From Deltaproteobacteria bacterium (GTDB taxonomy: Bacteria > Myxococcota_A > Bradymonadia > UBA7976 > VGTA01): a stretch of 6,747 bases of DNA. Each line of letters begins with the position of its first letter. Position 1 is the stretch's first letter. The notes below the pieces were generated by a model, which was not told the origin of the DNA, ran no database searches, and saw only the letters and a list, made by a program, of their open reading frames with translations. The stretch lies in NCBI GenBank assembly GCA_016874875.1, contig VGTA01000179.1, forward strand, positions 1-6,747, given 5' to 3'. Made by a program: the position numbers and the translations under genes. Below, in pieces: positions 1 to 6,490 of this stretch.

Positions 1-2066
1 ATCACCTGCGACCACAGCGAGATGGCGTCGGCGTAGGCGTTGAGGTGCTCGTCGGCGAGGCGCGCCATGCTCACCCACAGGGCGGGCAGGGCGTCGTCGC
101 TCACGCGCGGGAGCTTGCGCTGGTAGGTCTTAAAGAGGCGGTCCCAGTCCTTGGCGGAGAGGTAGAGGTCGACGAGGGGCTCGATGGCGTCGAGGGCCTC
201 GTGGAGGTCGAGCATCTCCTCATAGAAGTGGATCGCCTGGTCGGGGCGGTGCAGGCGGTCGCGGTTGAGCTCCGCGAGGTCGCGGTAGCGGTCGCGCAGC
301 GCCTCGCGGTCCCCGCGCCCCGCCAGCAGCGCCGCGCGGCGCTCCACCATCTCCGCGAGCTCGACCCAGTGCGACGAGGCGCGGTAGATGTCCTCGAGGG
401 CGGCGAGCGCGCGCTCGTCGTTGGGGTCGAGGTCGAGAATCTGCAGGTGGGTGTTGGTGACCATCACCGGCTGGCGCATGCGCTCGGCGTACACCCCCAC
501 GAGGCGGCGCAGGCAGGCCACGCGCCCGGGCACGTCGTCCTCTGGGAGCGCGTCGAGCTGCTCCTTGATCAGCTCGATCAGCGCGCTCCACTTGCCGCTC
601 TCCTCATAGAGGCGCACGAGCGCCTCGTGCGCCGGGGCGTAGGAGGGGTCGATCTTGAGGACCGCGCGCCACTGCTCGATGGCGCGGTCGCGGCTCTCGA
701 GCTGCACCTCGGCCAGCTCCGCCATCTCCACCCCGATCGCCACCTTCTCCGCCACGTCGTCCACGGCGCCCTGCTTGGTGAGCAGGGCGGTGAGGAGGCG
801 GCGCCAGTCCTCCTGCTGGCGGTAGAAGTCCACGTAAAAATTGAGCATCAGCGGGTTGCGCGGGTCATTGAGCTTGATGCGCTTAAAGTACTTCTCCGCC
901 TCTGCGTAGTCGGTCATCTTGCGCCACAGGATCATGGCGATCTGGAAGAGCATGTCGCCCTCGTCCTCCCCGCGGCGGCGCATGCGGAGGGCGGAGTCGT
1001 AGACGCTCACCAGCTCTTGCCACTCCTGGTGGTCGTTGTAGTAACGCACACAGAAGTCGATGGAGGCGTCCTCGATGGGGTTGAGCGAGAGCACCTCGCG
1101 GTGCCACTTGACGCTCTCGCGCTCATCGCGCAGGGCGTGCTCGTTGACGTAGGCGAGCGTCTTGAGGATGTCGATGCGGTCCGAGCGGCGCTGCGTGGCG
1201 TCGAGGCGCTTGATGAGGAACGCCGAGAGCGCCTCCCAGCGCTCGTTGAGCTGATAGAAGGTCTGCAGGGTGGCCTTGGCGGGGTCGTTGCGGTCGTCGA
1301 TCTTGAGGCTCTCGAGCAGCCACTCCTCCACGCGCGCGTCCTGCGGGTCGAGGGTCATCAGGAGGTCCGCCGCCTCGTGGTAGCGACGCGCCTGGTGGCG
1401 GGGGTTCTTGGAGGTGGTGGCCTCATCGAGGAGCTTGGCGAGCTGCTCGCGCTGGCTGCTCTCCACGTCGCTGAGGAGGCGCTGGTAGCGCTCAGGGGTC
1501 TTAAAGCCCGAGATGAGCTTAGCCGCCTCGCGCACGCAGCGCACAGCGTCGTCCTGCTTGCCGAGTCGGTCGGCGGAGATCTCCGCCATGCGCATCAGCA
1601 GCGCCGCCTTCTCGCCGGGGTCCTCCACGAGCTCGAGCTCGATGGCGCAGAGCTGCAAGGCGAGGGTCCACTCGCCGTGCTTCTCGTAGAGGACGCGCGC
1701 GGCCTTGAGCGCGTCGTAGTTCTCGGCGTCGATCTTGTAGGCGCTCACGTAAGCCTTCATCGCCATGTCGTCGCGCGCGAGCTCGCGCGCCCACACCTCG
1801 CCACACAAGAACAAGAGGTCCGACGACAAGAGCGGGTTGCCCTCGCGCGCCGCCTCCGCCCGCGCCTCAAAGCGCTTAACGAGGCGGCGCCACGCGGCGC
1901 GCCCCTGCTCGGGGTCGGGCTGCGACTGCGCGAGCGCGCGAGTAAAGTCCACCCACGGCGCCCACTGCTCCGCCGCCTCAAAGGCCCGCTCGCGCGCGTC
2001 GATCTCTTGGGGAGTCATGCTCTGGATATTCTGGGGCCGGTCGTGTGAGGACGGATTGTGGGACAT
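1..2066 (-). CDS. Large TPR-like helical-repeat protein, N-terminal 688 residues (3' end beyond window)
   Basis: The frame is open from the ATG at 2066 to the left edge, so the gene is cut there. The start is supported by a purine-rich Shine-Dalgarno sequence (GAGGGAGA, 2071-2078) four bases upstream. The N-terminus is polar, with no signal peptide or membrane segment, so a cytoplasmic location is inferred. From about residue 100 the protein is amphipathic helices of the TPR kind: aromatic-x(3-6)-Trp-x2-Leu signatures, followed by Ala-rich helices and 'L-x-Asp/Asn-Pro' turns such as LDPND and IDPSY. The signature tryptophans fall at residues 133, 277, 349, 421, 493, 567 and 641, a regular 72-74 residue period (133 to 277 is two periods, the middle one degenerate). 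TPR arrays are protein-binding scaffolds; no catalytic motif is visible. It is divergent from the Lon-like gene, with 65 bp between starts, so the two may share control. The partner and precise function cannot be read from the sequence. Confidence 0.88.
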   Translation of the reverse strand, partial: MSHNPSSHDRPQNIQSMTPQEIDARERAFEAAEQWAPWVDFTRALAQSQPDPEQGRAAWRRLVKRFEARAEAAREGNPLLSSDLLFLCGEVWARELARDDMAMKAYVSAYKIDAENYDALKAARVLYEKHGEWTLALQLCAIELELVEDPGEKAALLMRMAEISADRLGKQDDAVRCVREAAKLISGFKTPERYQRLLSDVESSQREQLAKLLDEATTSKNPRHQARRYHEAADLLMTLDPQDARVEEWLLESLKIDDRNDPAKATLQTFYQLNERWEALSAFLIKRLDATQRRSDRIDILKTLAYVNEHALRDERESVKWHREVLSLNPIEDASIDFCVRYYNDHQEWQELVSVYDSALRMRRRGEDEGDMLFQIAMILWRKMTDYAEAEKYFKRIKLNDPRNPLMLNFYVDFYRQQEDWRRLLTALLTKQGAVDDVAEKVAIGVEMAELAEVQLESRDRAIEQWRAVLKIDPSYAPAHEALVRLYEESGKWSALIELIKEQLDALPEDDVPGRVACLRRLVGVYAERMRQPVMVTNTHLQILDLDPNDERALAALEDIYRASSHWVELAEMVERRAALLAGRGDREALRDRYRDLAELNRDRLHRPDQAIHFYEEMLDLHEALDAIEPLVDLYLSAKDWDRLFKTYQRKLPRVSDDALPALWVSMARLADEHLNAYADAISLWSQV

Positions 2067-2131
2067 GGGTTCTCCCTCAGCGTGGGGCCGCGGTGGCGCT
2101 TCTCAGACAGGTGCGCTATGCTACAGAGTCG
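2067..2131. promoter_or_regulatory. Divergent intergenic control region
   Basis: These 65 bp separate the outward-facing starts of the TPR-like gene (minus) and the Lon-like gene (plus) and must hold at least part of both promoters. On the plus strand a -10-like TATGCT is at 2117-2122, but no convincing -35 lies 16-18 bp upstream. If it is a real -10, transcription would begin only a few bases before the ATG at 2132, giving a nearly leaderless mRNA. No good Shine-Dalgarno precedes that ATG, which fits this idea. No sigma-54 type -24/-12 pair and no CIRCE-like inverted repeat was found. The promoter elements are weak calls. Confidence 0.35.
2071..2078 (-). promoter_or_regulatory. Shine-Dalgarno of the TPR-like gene
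   Basis: On the minus strand GAGGGAGA lies four bases upstream of the ATG at 2066. It is the best ribosome binding site in the window and fixes this start over the internal ATG at 2018. It also lies inside the open frame that would extend the Lon-like protein upstream to 2045, which argues against that longer start. Confidence 0.65.
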
Positions 2132-4885
2132 ATGACCAAAGCACAACCACAGGAAAAGAGAGCCACATTGAAGAGAGCGGAATACGCCCCCCTGCGCGCA
2201 GATCAGCTGCGCTGGCGCTGCGACGCGGCGCTGATCGAGGCGCTGCGGGCCGCGCGGGCGGGGGAGACCTCGGTCACCGCCCCGGCGGCGGAGGAGGGGG
2301 CTGAGCAGGAATCAGCGCCCGAATCAGCGCCCGCGCCCGAAGCCGCGCCCGATTCCTCCCCTCGCCGGCGCGTCCGCCCCCCGCGGGGCGCCCGCGTGGT
2401 GGAGCGCGAGCGCCCGCGCGCCCCCCTCAGCGGCGCCCTCGTCTCCCCAGCGCCCGCCGACCCCCTCACCGCCGAGGCGCTCTACTTTACGCAGGGGCGC
2501 GCGCTCGAGTCGCTGCAGCTGGGCATCCGCATGGAGGGGCCGGGCTACCACATTTTCGTGGCGGGGCCATCGAGCACCGGCAAGACCTCCACCGTCAAGG
2601 CGATGCTGCGCGACATCAAGCGCCCGCAGCGCGCGCGCCATGATTTCGTATACGTCAACAACTTTGAGGACGCCGACCGCCCCCACCTGCTCACGCTGCC
2701 GGCGGGGGAGGGGCGGGCGCTCAAGCGGGCGGTGGCGCGCTTTGTGGAGCTGCTGCCGGAGGTGGTGCACGGCGCGCTCTCCTCGGAGCGCGTGGAGCGG
2801 GCGCGGCGGCAGCTCGAGGAGCGCCTCGCGGTGCGCCGCGAGCTCGACCTCGAGGCGCTGCAGGGGGAGTGCGCCGGGGCGGGCTTCACGCTCGTCAAGG
2901 GGGGCGAGGACCTCGCGACCATCGAGGTGGCCATCGTGGTGGGGCGGCGCCGCAAGCCGCTGCACATCGACGAGTGGACGCTCGAGGTGGAGCGCGGCAA
3001 GCTCAAGGCGCCCGACGTGGACGGCGTGCTCGCCGCCCACGAGGCCCTTGAGCTCAAGCTGCACCAGGTGTGGGAGCGGGCGCAGGCGGCGGAGTGGGAG
3101 GCGAAGCGCCGGCTGTCGGAGGTGGAGGTCGCCGAGATGAGCGTCGCCCTGCGCCACAGCGCGCAGTCCCTGACTCCCTTCTACGCCAAGGGCAAGCCGG
3201 CGAGCGCGCTGTTCGCCTGGGTGGAGGGGCTGGCCAAGTGGATCGAGGACCACCTTGAGGAGCTCAAGGAATACAAGAGCTCCAAGGAGGAGCCCCTCGA
3301 CCTGCGCGACGTGCGAGTGCTGCAGGTGAACCTGATTCACGAGGCCGCCGCGGAGCCGCCGGTGATCTTTGAGCAGAGCCCCACGCTCATCAACCTGCTC
3401 GGCACCATCGAGCGCTCCGGGGACGACACGCACCCGCACCTCGACTACGGCGACATCCGCGGCGGCTCGCTGCTCAAGGCCAACGGCGGGGTGCTGGTGG
3501 TGAACGCCAACGACATGGCCACCGACGCGCCGCTGTGGCGCGCCCTGCTGCGGGCGCTGCGCGCGCGCGCCCTCGAGATTCAGTCCCCCGACCAGCTGTT
3601 CGCCTCGGGCGGCTGCCCGCTCAAGCCCACCCCCATCCCGCTCGACGTCAAGGTGCTCGCCATCGGCGACGACGAGCTCTACAGGGCGCTCTTTGTGAGC
3701 AATGACGACTTTGGGCGCGTCTTTAAGATCAAGGTGGAGTTCGACGACGGGCTGCCCAACGCCCCCGAGAGCGTGGGGCTCTACGTGGCGCACGCCGACC
3801 GCGTGGCGCGCGAGGAGGGGCTGCCGCCCTTCAGCGCCGCGGCGGTGGGGCTGTGGGTGGAGTTCGGCACGCGCCTCTCGGGGCGCCAGGACCGCCTCTC
3901 CACGCAGCTCGGCACGCTCACCGACGTGCTGCGCGAGGCGTCCTTCTACGCCCAAGAGGAGGGCGGCGCGCGCGCCGCCGAGGTGAGCGCGGCGCACATG
4001 CGGCGGGCGCTGCAGCAGCGGTTTGAGCGGCACCAGCTGGTGGAGGATCAGCTCTTTAAGATGTTTGACGACGAGGTGATCGAGCTCAGCCCCTCGGGCT
4101 GGGAGGTGGGCGCCGCCAACGGGCTCACGGTGCTCGACTTTGGCGACCACGCCTGCGGGCACCCCTGCCGCATCAGCGCGAGCGTGAGTCCGGGGGAGGC
4201 GGGGGTGGTGAGCGTGGAGCGCGAGGTGGAGCTGTCGGGGCGCCTGCACGACAAGGGGGCGCTCACGCTGAGCGCCTACCTCCGCGCGCGCTACCTGCCC
4301 GACGCCGTGTGCGCGCTGCACGCCACGCTCATCTTTGACCAGCTCCACGACGAGGTGGAGGGCGACAGCGCCTCCCTCGCCGAGGCGGTGGCGCTCATCT
4401 CGGCGCTGTCGGGGGCCTACGTGGACCAGGGGGTGGCGATGACCGGCGCCCTCGACTCTCGCGGGCGCGTGCAGGCGATCGGGGGGGTGAACGAGAAGGT
4501 GGAGGGGTTCTTCCGGCTCTGCAAGCTCAAGGGGCTGACGGGGGCGCAGGGGGTGGTGATTCCGCGCGCCAACGTGCGCGACCTCGCGCTGCGCCAGGAG
4601 GTGATCGAGGCGGTGGCGGGGGGGCGCTTTTGGCTGTGGCCCGTCTCCACGGTGGACGAGGCGCTCGAGGTGCTGTGCGACCGCGCGGCGGGGGAATCGG
4701 AGCGCGCGCCGCACGCGCGCCTCGAGGGGCCGCCGCCGCTCGACGGCGAGGAGCGCGTGGGGGCGTGGGCGCCCGCGGCGCCGCTGGCGGCGCCCTCCTT
4801 CCCGGCGGGGAGCGTGAACTTCGCCTGCCGGCGGCGGCTGCTGGCGCTGAGCGCGGTGGCGTCGAGCTTTAACGGGGCGCGCTAG
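2132..4885 (+). CDS. Lon-like ATP-dependent serine protease (S16 family, AAA_32/LonC-like type)
   Basis: Predicted cytoplasmic AAA+ protease of 917 residues. In order: an N-terminal LRWRCD signature (26-31) typical of AAA_32 Lon-like proteins; a Pro/Ala/Glu- and Arg-rich linker (about 45-112); Walker A GPSSTGKT (145-152, Lys151); a long charged helical insertion (about 175-385); a degenerate Walker B region ending NAND (Asp461); a conserved IPLDVKVLAIGDDELY stretch; and a C-terminal Lon protease domain. The catalytic dyad is Ser746 in EGDSAS and Lys789 in GGVNEK. The 43-residue spacing matches E. coli Lon Ser679-Lys722. There is no Lon substrate-binding N-domain, as expected for this group. 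A tail of about 68 residues (850-917) follows the protease domain. Start choice is uncertain. ATG 2132 avoids overlap with the divergent gene but lacks a Shine-Dalgarno. TTG 2168 follows a purine run (2151-2162) and would give 905 residues. ATG 2045 would overlap the neighbouring gene. The stop overlaps the convergent clpX stop. Family assignment is firm; substrates are unknown. Confidence 0.93.
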   Translation: MTKAQPQEKRATLKRAEYAPLRADQLRWRCDAALIEALRAARAGETSVTAPAAEEGAEQESAPESAPAPEAAPDSSPRRRVRPPRGARVVERERPRAPLSGALVSPAPADPLTAEALYFTQGRALESLQLGIRMEGPGYHIFVAGPSSTGKTSTVKAMLRDIKRPQRARHDFVYVNNFEDADRPHLLTLPAGEGRALKRAVARFVELLPEVVHGALSSERVERARRQLEERLAVRRELDLEALQGECAGAGFTLVKGGEDLATIEVAIVVGRRRKPLHIDEWTLEVERGKLKAPDVDGVLAAHEALELKLHQVWERAQAAEWEAKRRLSEVEVAEMSVALRHSAQSLTPFYAKGKPASALFAWVEGLAKWIEDHLEELKEYKSSKEEPLDLRDVRVLQVNLIHEAAAEPPVIFEQSPTLINLLGTIERSGDDTHPHLDYGDIRGGSLLKANGGVLVVNANDMATDAPLWRALLRALRARALEIQSPDQLFASGGCPLKPTPIPLDVKVLAIGDDELYRALFVSNDDFGRVFKIKVEFDDGLPNAPESVGLYVAHADRVAREEGLPPFSAAAVGLWVEFGTRLSGRQDRLSTQLGTLTDVLREASFYAQEEGGARAAEVSAAHMRRALQQRFERHQLVEDQLFKMFDDEVIELSPSGWEVGAANGLTVLDFGDHACGHPCRISASVSPGEAGVVSVEREVELSGRLHDKGALTLSAYLRARYLPDAVCALHATLIFDQLHDEVEGDSASLAEAVALISALSGAYVDQGVAMTGALDSRGRVQAIGGVNEKVEGFFRLCKLKGLTGAQGVVIPRANVRDLALRQEVIEAVAGGRFWLWPVSTVDEALEVLCDRAAGESERAPHARLEGPPPLDGEERVGAWAPAAPLAAPSFPAGSVNFACRRRLLALSAVASSFNGAR
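4882..4885. other. Shared stop-codon palindrome CTAG at the convergent gene junction
   Basis: The plus-strand TAG of the Lon-like gene is 4883-4885 and the minus-strand TAG of clpX is 4882-4884, both read from the same CTAG palindrome. The genes therefore overlap tail to tail by four bases. There is no intergenic space, so any terminator must lie within the opposing coding sequence, and I see no hairpin followed by a T-run near here. Transcription of either gene is likely to run antisense into the other. Confidence 0.95.
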
Positions 4886-6288
4886 GCGCCCGCCTCGCGG
4901 GCGACGAGGAGGGGCGCGGGGCGCCTGCCCTCCACGAAGTCCTCGTCGATCAGCACCTGGGCGACGTCGGGGCGGTCGGGCAGCTCGTACATGACGTCGA
5001 GCATGAGCGACTCCATCACCGAGCGCAGGCCGCGCGCGCCGCTCTTGCGCCTCAGCGCCTTGCGCACCACGGCGCGCTTGGCGCCGTCGGTGACCTCGAG
5101 GGTGATGTGGTTGAGGGAGAGCAGGCGCTCATACTGGCGCAGGAGCGAGCTCTTGGGGCGCCAGAGCACCTCCACCATGGCGTCCTCGCTGAGCTCCTCG
5201 AGGTGCACGAGGACGGGCATGCGGCCCATGAACTCAGGGATCATGCCAAACTTGAGCAGGTCCTCGGCGCGCAGGTGCCGGATGAGGTCGTTGTAGGGGA
5301 GGTCCTTACCGGCGGCGCGCGAGAGGGCGGGGGCGGCGGCGTCGGCGCTCGCGGCGCGCTCGCGGGCGCCAAAGCCGATGCTGCCCGGGGTCATGCGCTG
5401 CTGGATCAGCTTGTCGAGGCCCACGAAGGCGCCACAGAAGATAAACAGGATGTGCGTGGTGTCGACCTGTATGGGCTCCGCGCGCGGCGAGCGCCCCCCG
5501 TCGGGCTGGATCGTCACCTGGGAGCTCTCGATGAGCTTGAGGAGCGCCTGCTGCACGCCCTCGCCGCCCACGTCGCGCCCGGCGCTGCCGCTCGCGCCCC
5601 GGCGCGCGATCTTGTCGATCTCGTCGATCACCACGATGCCCCGCGCCGCGCGCTCCACGTCGCGGTCCGCCGCCTCCCAGAGCGCCTTGATGACGCTCTC
5701 GACGTCCTCGCCCACGTAGCCGGCGGCGGTGAGGGTGGTGGCGTCCTTGACCACGAAGGGCACGTCGAGCAGCTCCGCGATTCGCTCGGCGAGCGCGGTC
5801 TTGCCCACGCCGGTGGGGCCCACCATGAGGATGTTGCCCTTGGAGAGGCGGACGGGGCTGCTGAGCGCCTCGGCGCGCGTCTCGGCGCGGCGCTGGTGAA
5901 GGGCGGCGTCGGGGGCGTCGGGGGCGTCGGGGGCGTCGGGGGCGTCGGGGGCGTCGGGCGCGTCGAGGGCGGGGCGCTGCGCGGGGCGCTCTTGCGCGTT
6001 GTCGTCGAGGCGCTTGTAGTGGTTATACACCGCCACGGCGAGAGTCTTTTTGGCGGTCTCTTGGGCGATGATGTGGGCGTCGAGGTAGTCTTTGATCTGC
6101 TTGGGCTTGAGGAGGTGCGCGCTCCGGGGCTTGGCGAGCGGCGCGAGGCTCTCCTTGTCGCCGGCGAAGACCTCCTCGCAGCGCTGAACGCACGAGAAGC
6201 AGATGTAGATGGCCTGCGCGCCCTTGATGAGCCGCGGGGGCTTGGGGGGGTAAGCGTTCCCACAGAATGAGCATTTTTTCTCTGTCAT
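4882..6288 (-). CDS. clpX: ClpX-type AAA+ unfoldase, divergent, with DAP-repeat linker
   Basis: ATPase that unfolds proteins and feeds them to the ClpP peptidase; cytoplasmic hexamer by family knowledge. The 468 residues (E. coli ClpX has 424) show: a zinc-binding domain with Cys6, Cys9, Cys30 and Cys33; a linker with six Asp-Ala-Pro repeats (109-127); Walker A GPTGVGKT (157-164); pore loop 1 GYVGED (190-195); Walker B VVIDEIDK (Asp222, Glu223); the ClpP-docking loop IGF (304-306); arginine finger in EFMGRMP (Arg356); and sensor 2 GARGLR (417-422). Departures from canonical ClpX: the RKH pore loop is replaced by GGRSPRAE (264-271) and is one residue shorter, the usual VIGQ is IIAQ (73-76), and about 13 extra residues follow IGF. 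Start: the only in-frame ATG after an upstream in-frame TGA, with GGAG (6299-6302) ten bases before it. No clpP or tig lies upstream, unlike common clp operons. This suggests a second, specialised ClpX paralogue rather than the housekeeping copy, though that is inference. Confidence 0.92.
   Translation of the reverse strand: MTEKKCSFCGNAYPPKPPRLIKGAQAIYICFSCVQRCEEVFAGDKESLAPLAKPRSAHLLKPKQIKDYLDAHIIAQETAKKTLAVAVYNHYKRLDDNAQERPAQRPALDAPDAPDAPDAPDAPDAPDAALHQRRAETRAEALSSPVRLSKGNILMVGPTGVGKTALAERIAELLDVPFVVKDATTLTAAGYVGEDVESVIKALWEAADRDVERAARGIVVIDEIDKIARRGASGSAGRDVGGEGVQQALLKLIESSQVTIQPDGGRSPRAEPIQVDTTHILFIFCGAFVGLDKLIQQRMTPGSIGFGARERAASADAAAPALSRAAGKDLPYNDLIRHLRAEDLLKFGMIPEFMGRMPVLVHLEELSEDAMVEVLWRPKSSLLRQYERLLSLNHITLEVTDGAKRAVVRKALRRKSGARGLRSVMESLMLDVMYELPDRPDVAQVLIDEDFVEGRRPAPLLVAREAGA
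5902..5964 (-). repeat. 9-bp in-frame tandem repeat encoding Asp-Ala-Pro in the ClpX linker
   Basis: On the plus strand the unit GGGGGCGTC occurs five times perfectly (5911-5955), flanked by one-mismatch copies at 5902-5910 and 5956-5964. On the coding strand it reads as Asp-Ala-Pro. The array lies between the zinc-binding domain and the AAA+ core, a variable linker in this family. The unit is a multiple of three, so gain or loss of copies would change linker length without breaking the frame. Confidence 0.95.
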
Positions 6289-6350
6289 CGCCTCATCGCT
6301 CCAGCGTCTTGATCGCTCCAGGGGGGGCGCGCCGCCTCAGGTCGAGTCAT
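6285..6350 (-). CDS. Possible 21-codon leader ORF ending on the clpX start
   Basis: A short frame starts at ATG 6350 and ends with TGA at 6287-6285. It overlaps the clpX start as ATGA (6288-6285), the usual layout for translational coupling. It encodes 21 residues, rich in Arg, Ala and Pro, ending MRR. No Shine-Dalgarno precedes the ATG, and the ATG sits at the edge of a predicted hairpin stem. A run of seven C (plus-strand G run 6321-6327) lies in the phase of a slippery heptamer. Such a short frame could easily be chance in DNA this GC-rich, so this is a weak call. Confidence 0.2.
   Translation of the reverse strand: MTRPEAARPPWSDQDAGAMRR
6295..6321. repeat. 10-bp direct repeat next to the clpX ribosome binding site
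   Basis: ATCGCTCCAG occurs at 6295-6304 and again at 6312-6321, 17 bp apart. On the minus strand each copy reads CTGGAGCGAT and so carries a GGAG motif. Only the copy nearest clpX is at a usable distance from the ATG at 6288. The second may be a duplication trace or an alternative ribosome contact. Confidence 0.7.
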
Positions 6351-6408
6351 GAGGCTGTGGTTTGAGTCTCTGTGTCCTGAGTCTCTCGGCTCTGTCCTCA
6401 GGCGGCGC
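6329..6408 (-). promoter_or_regulatory. Inverted-repeat-rich clpX 5' leader with competing hairpins
   Basis: GCGCCGCCTCAGG (6329-6341) and CCTCAGGCGGCGC (6396-6408) form 13-nt inverted arms pairing at 12 of 13 positions around a 54-nt interior. Two shorter hairpins use parts of the same arms: CCTGAG/CTCAGG (6376-6381 with 6397-6402) and GCCTCA/TGAGGC (6334-6339 with 6350-6355). The latter encloses the possible leader-ORF start. The long and short pairings exclude each other, the geometry of an attenuator or other switching leader. No known riboswitch class or CIRCE element is recognised. The pairing is read directly; a regulatory role is inference. Confidence 0.4.
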
Positions 6409-6422
6409 CGTGGACCGCGCTA

Positions 6423-6446
6423 GCCCCGCTGGCGGGGCGCACCATA
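6423..6446 (-). promoter_or_regulatory. Candidate clpX promoter -10 with adjoining hairpin/operator-like palindrome
   Basis: On the minus strand TATGGT (6441-6446) resembles a -10 box. The sequence 17 bp upstream (GTGCAA) matches the -35 consensus at only three of six positions. Just downstream, where transcription would begin, lies GCCCCG-CTGG-CGGGGC (6423-6438), a perfect 6-bp stem with a 4-base loop. This could be an operator or a protective hairpin at the mRNA 5' end. It has no T-run on either strand, so it does not look like a terminator. A start near 6434 would give a leader of about 145 nt containing the inverted-repeat region. Confidence 0.25.
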
Positions 6447-6490
6447 GCGGATCGGAGGCGGATTTGCACCTGCTTGTTGACGGTGGCGCG

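Noticed and set aside
45..2048. 667-codon open frame on the plus strand
   Set aside because: It mirrors the codons of the minus-strand TPR-like gene, is rich in Val/Leu/Glu/Arg without domain logic, and has no Shine-Dalgarno. It is a GC-bias shadow.
2045..2131. Upstream extension of the Lon-like protein to ATG 2045
   Set aside because: It would overlap the divergent gene's start and ribosome binding site, and the added residues do not resemble the family N-terminus.
4481..4487. Seven-G run in the protease catalytic Lys codon region as a phase-variable switch
   Set aside because: Similar G runs occur elsewhere in the window (such as 4618-4624). Seven G is short for phase variation, and the residues are fixed by the conserved GGVNEK motif.
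2324..4714. 796-codon open frame on the minus strand
   Set aside because: Antisense to the well-supported Lon-like gene. Its His/Arg/Leu-rich composition is the codon-mirror artefact of that gene, with no recognisable domain.
5107..6270. 387-codon open frame on the plus strand
   Set aside because: Antisense to clpX; its Gly-Val-Gly-Gly run is the reverse reading of the Asp-Ala-Pro repeat.
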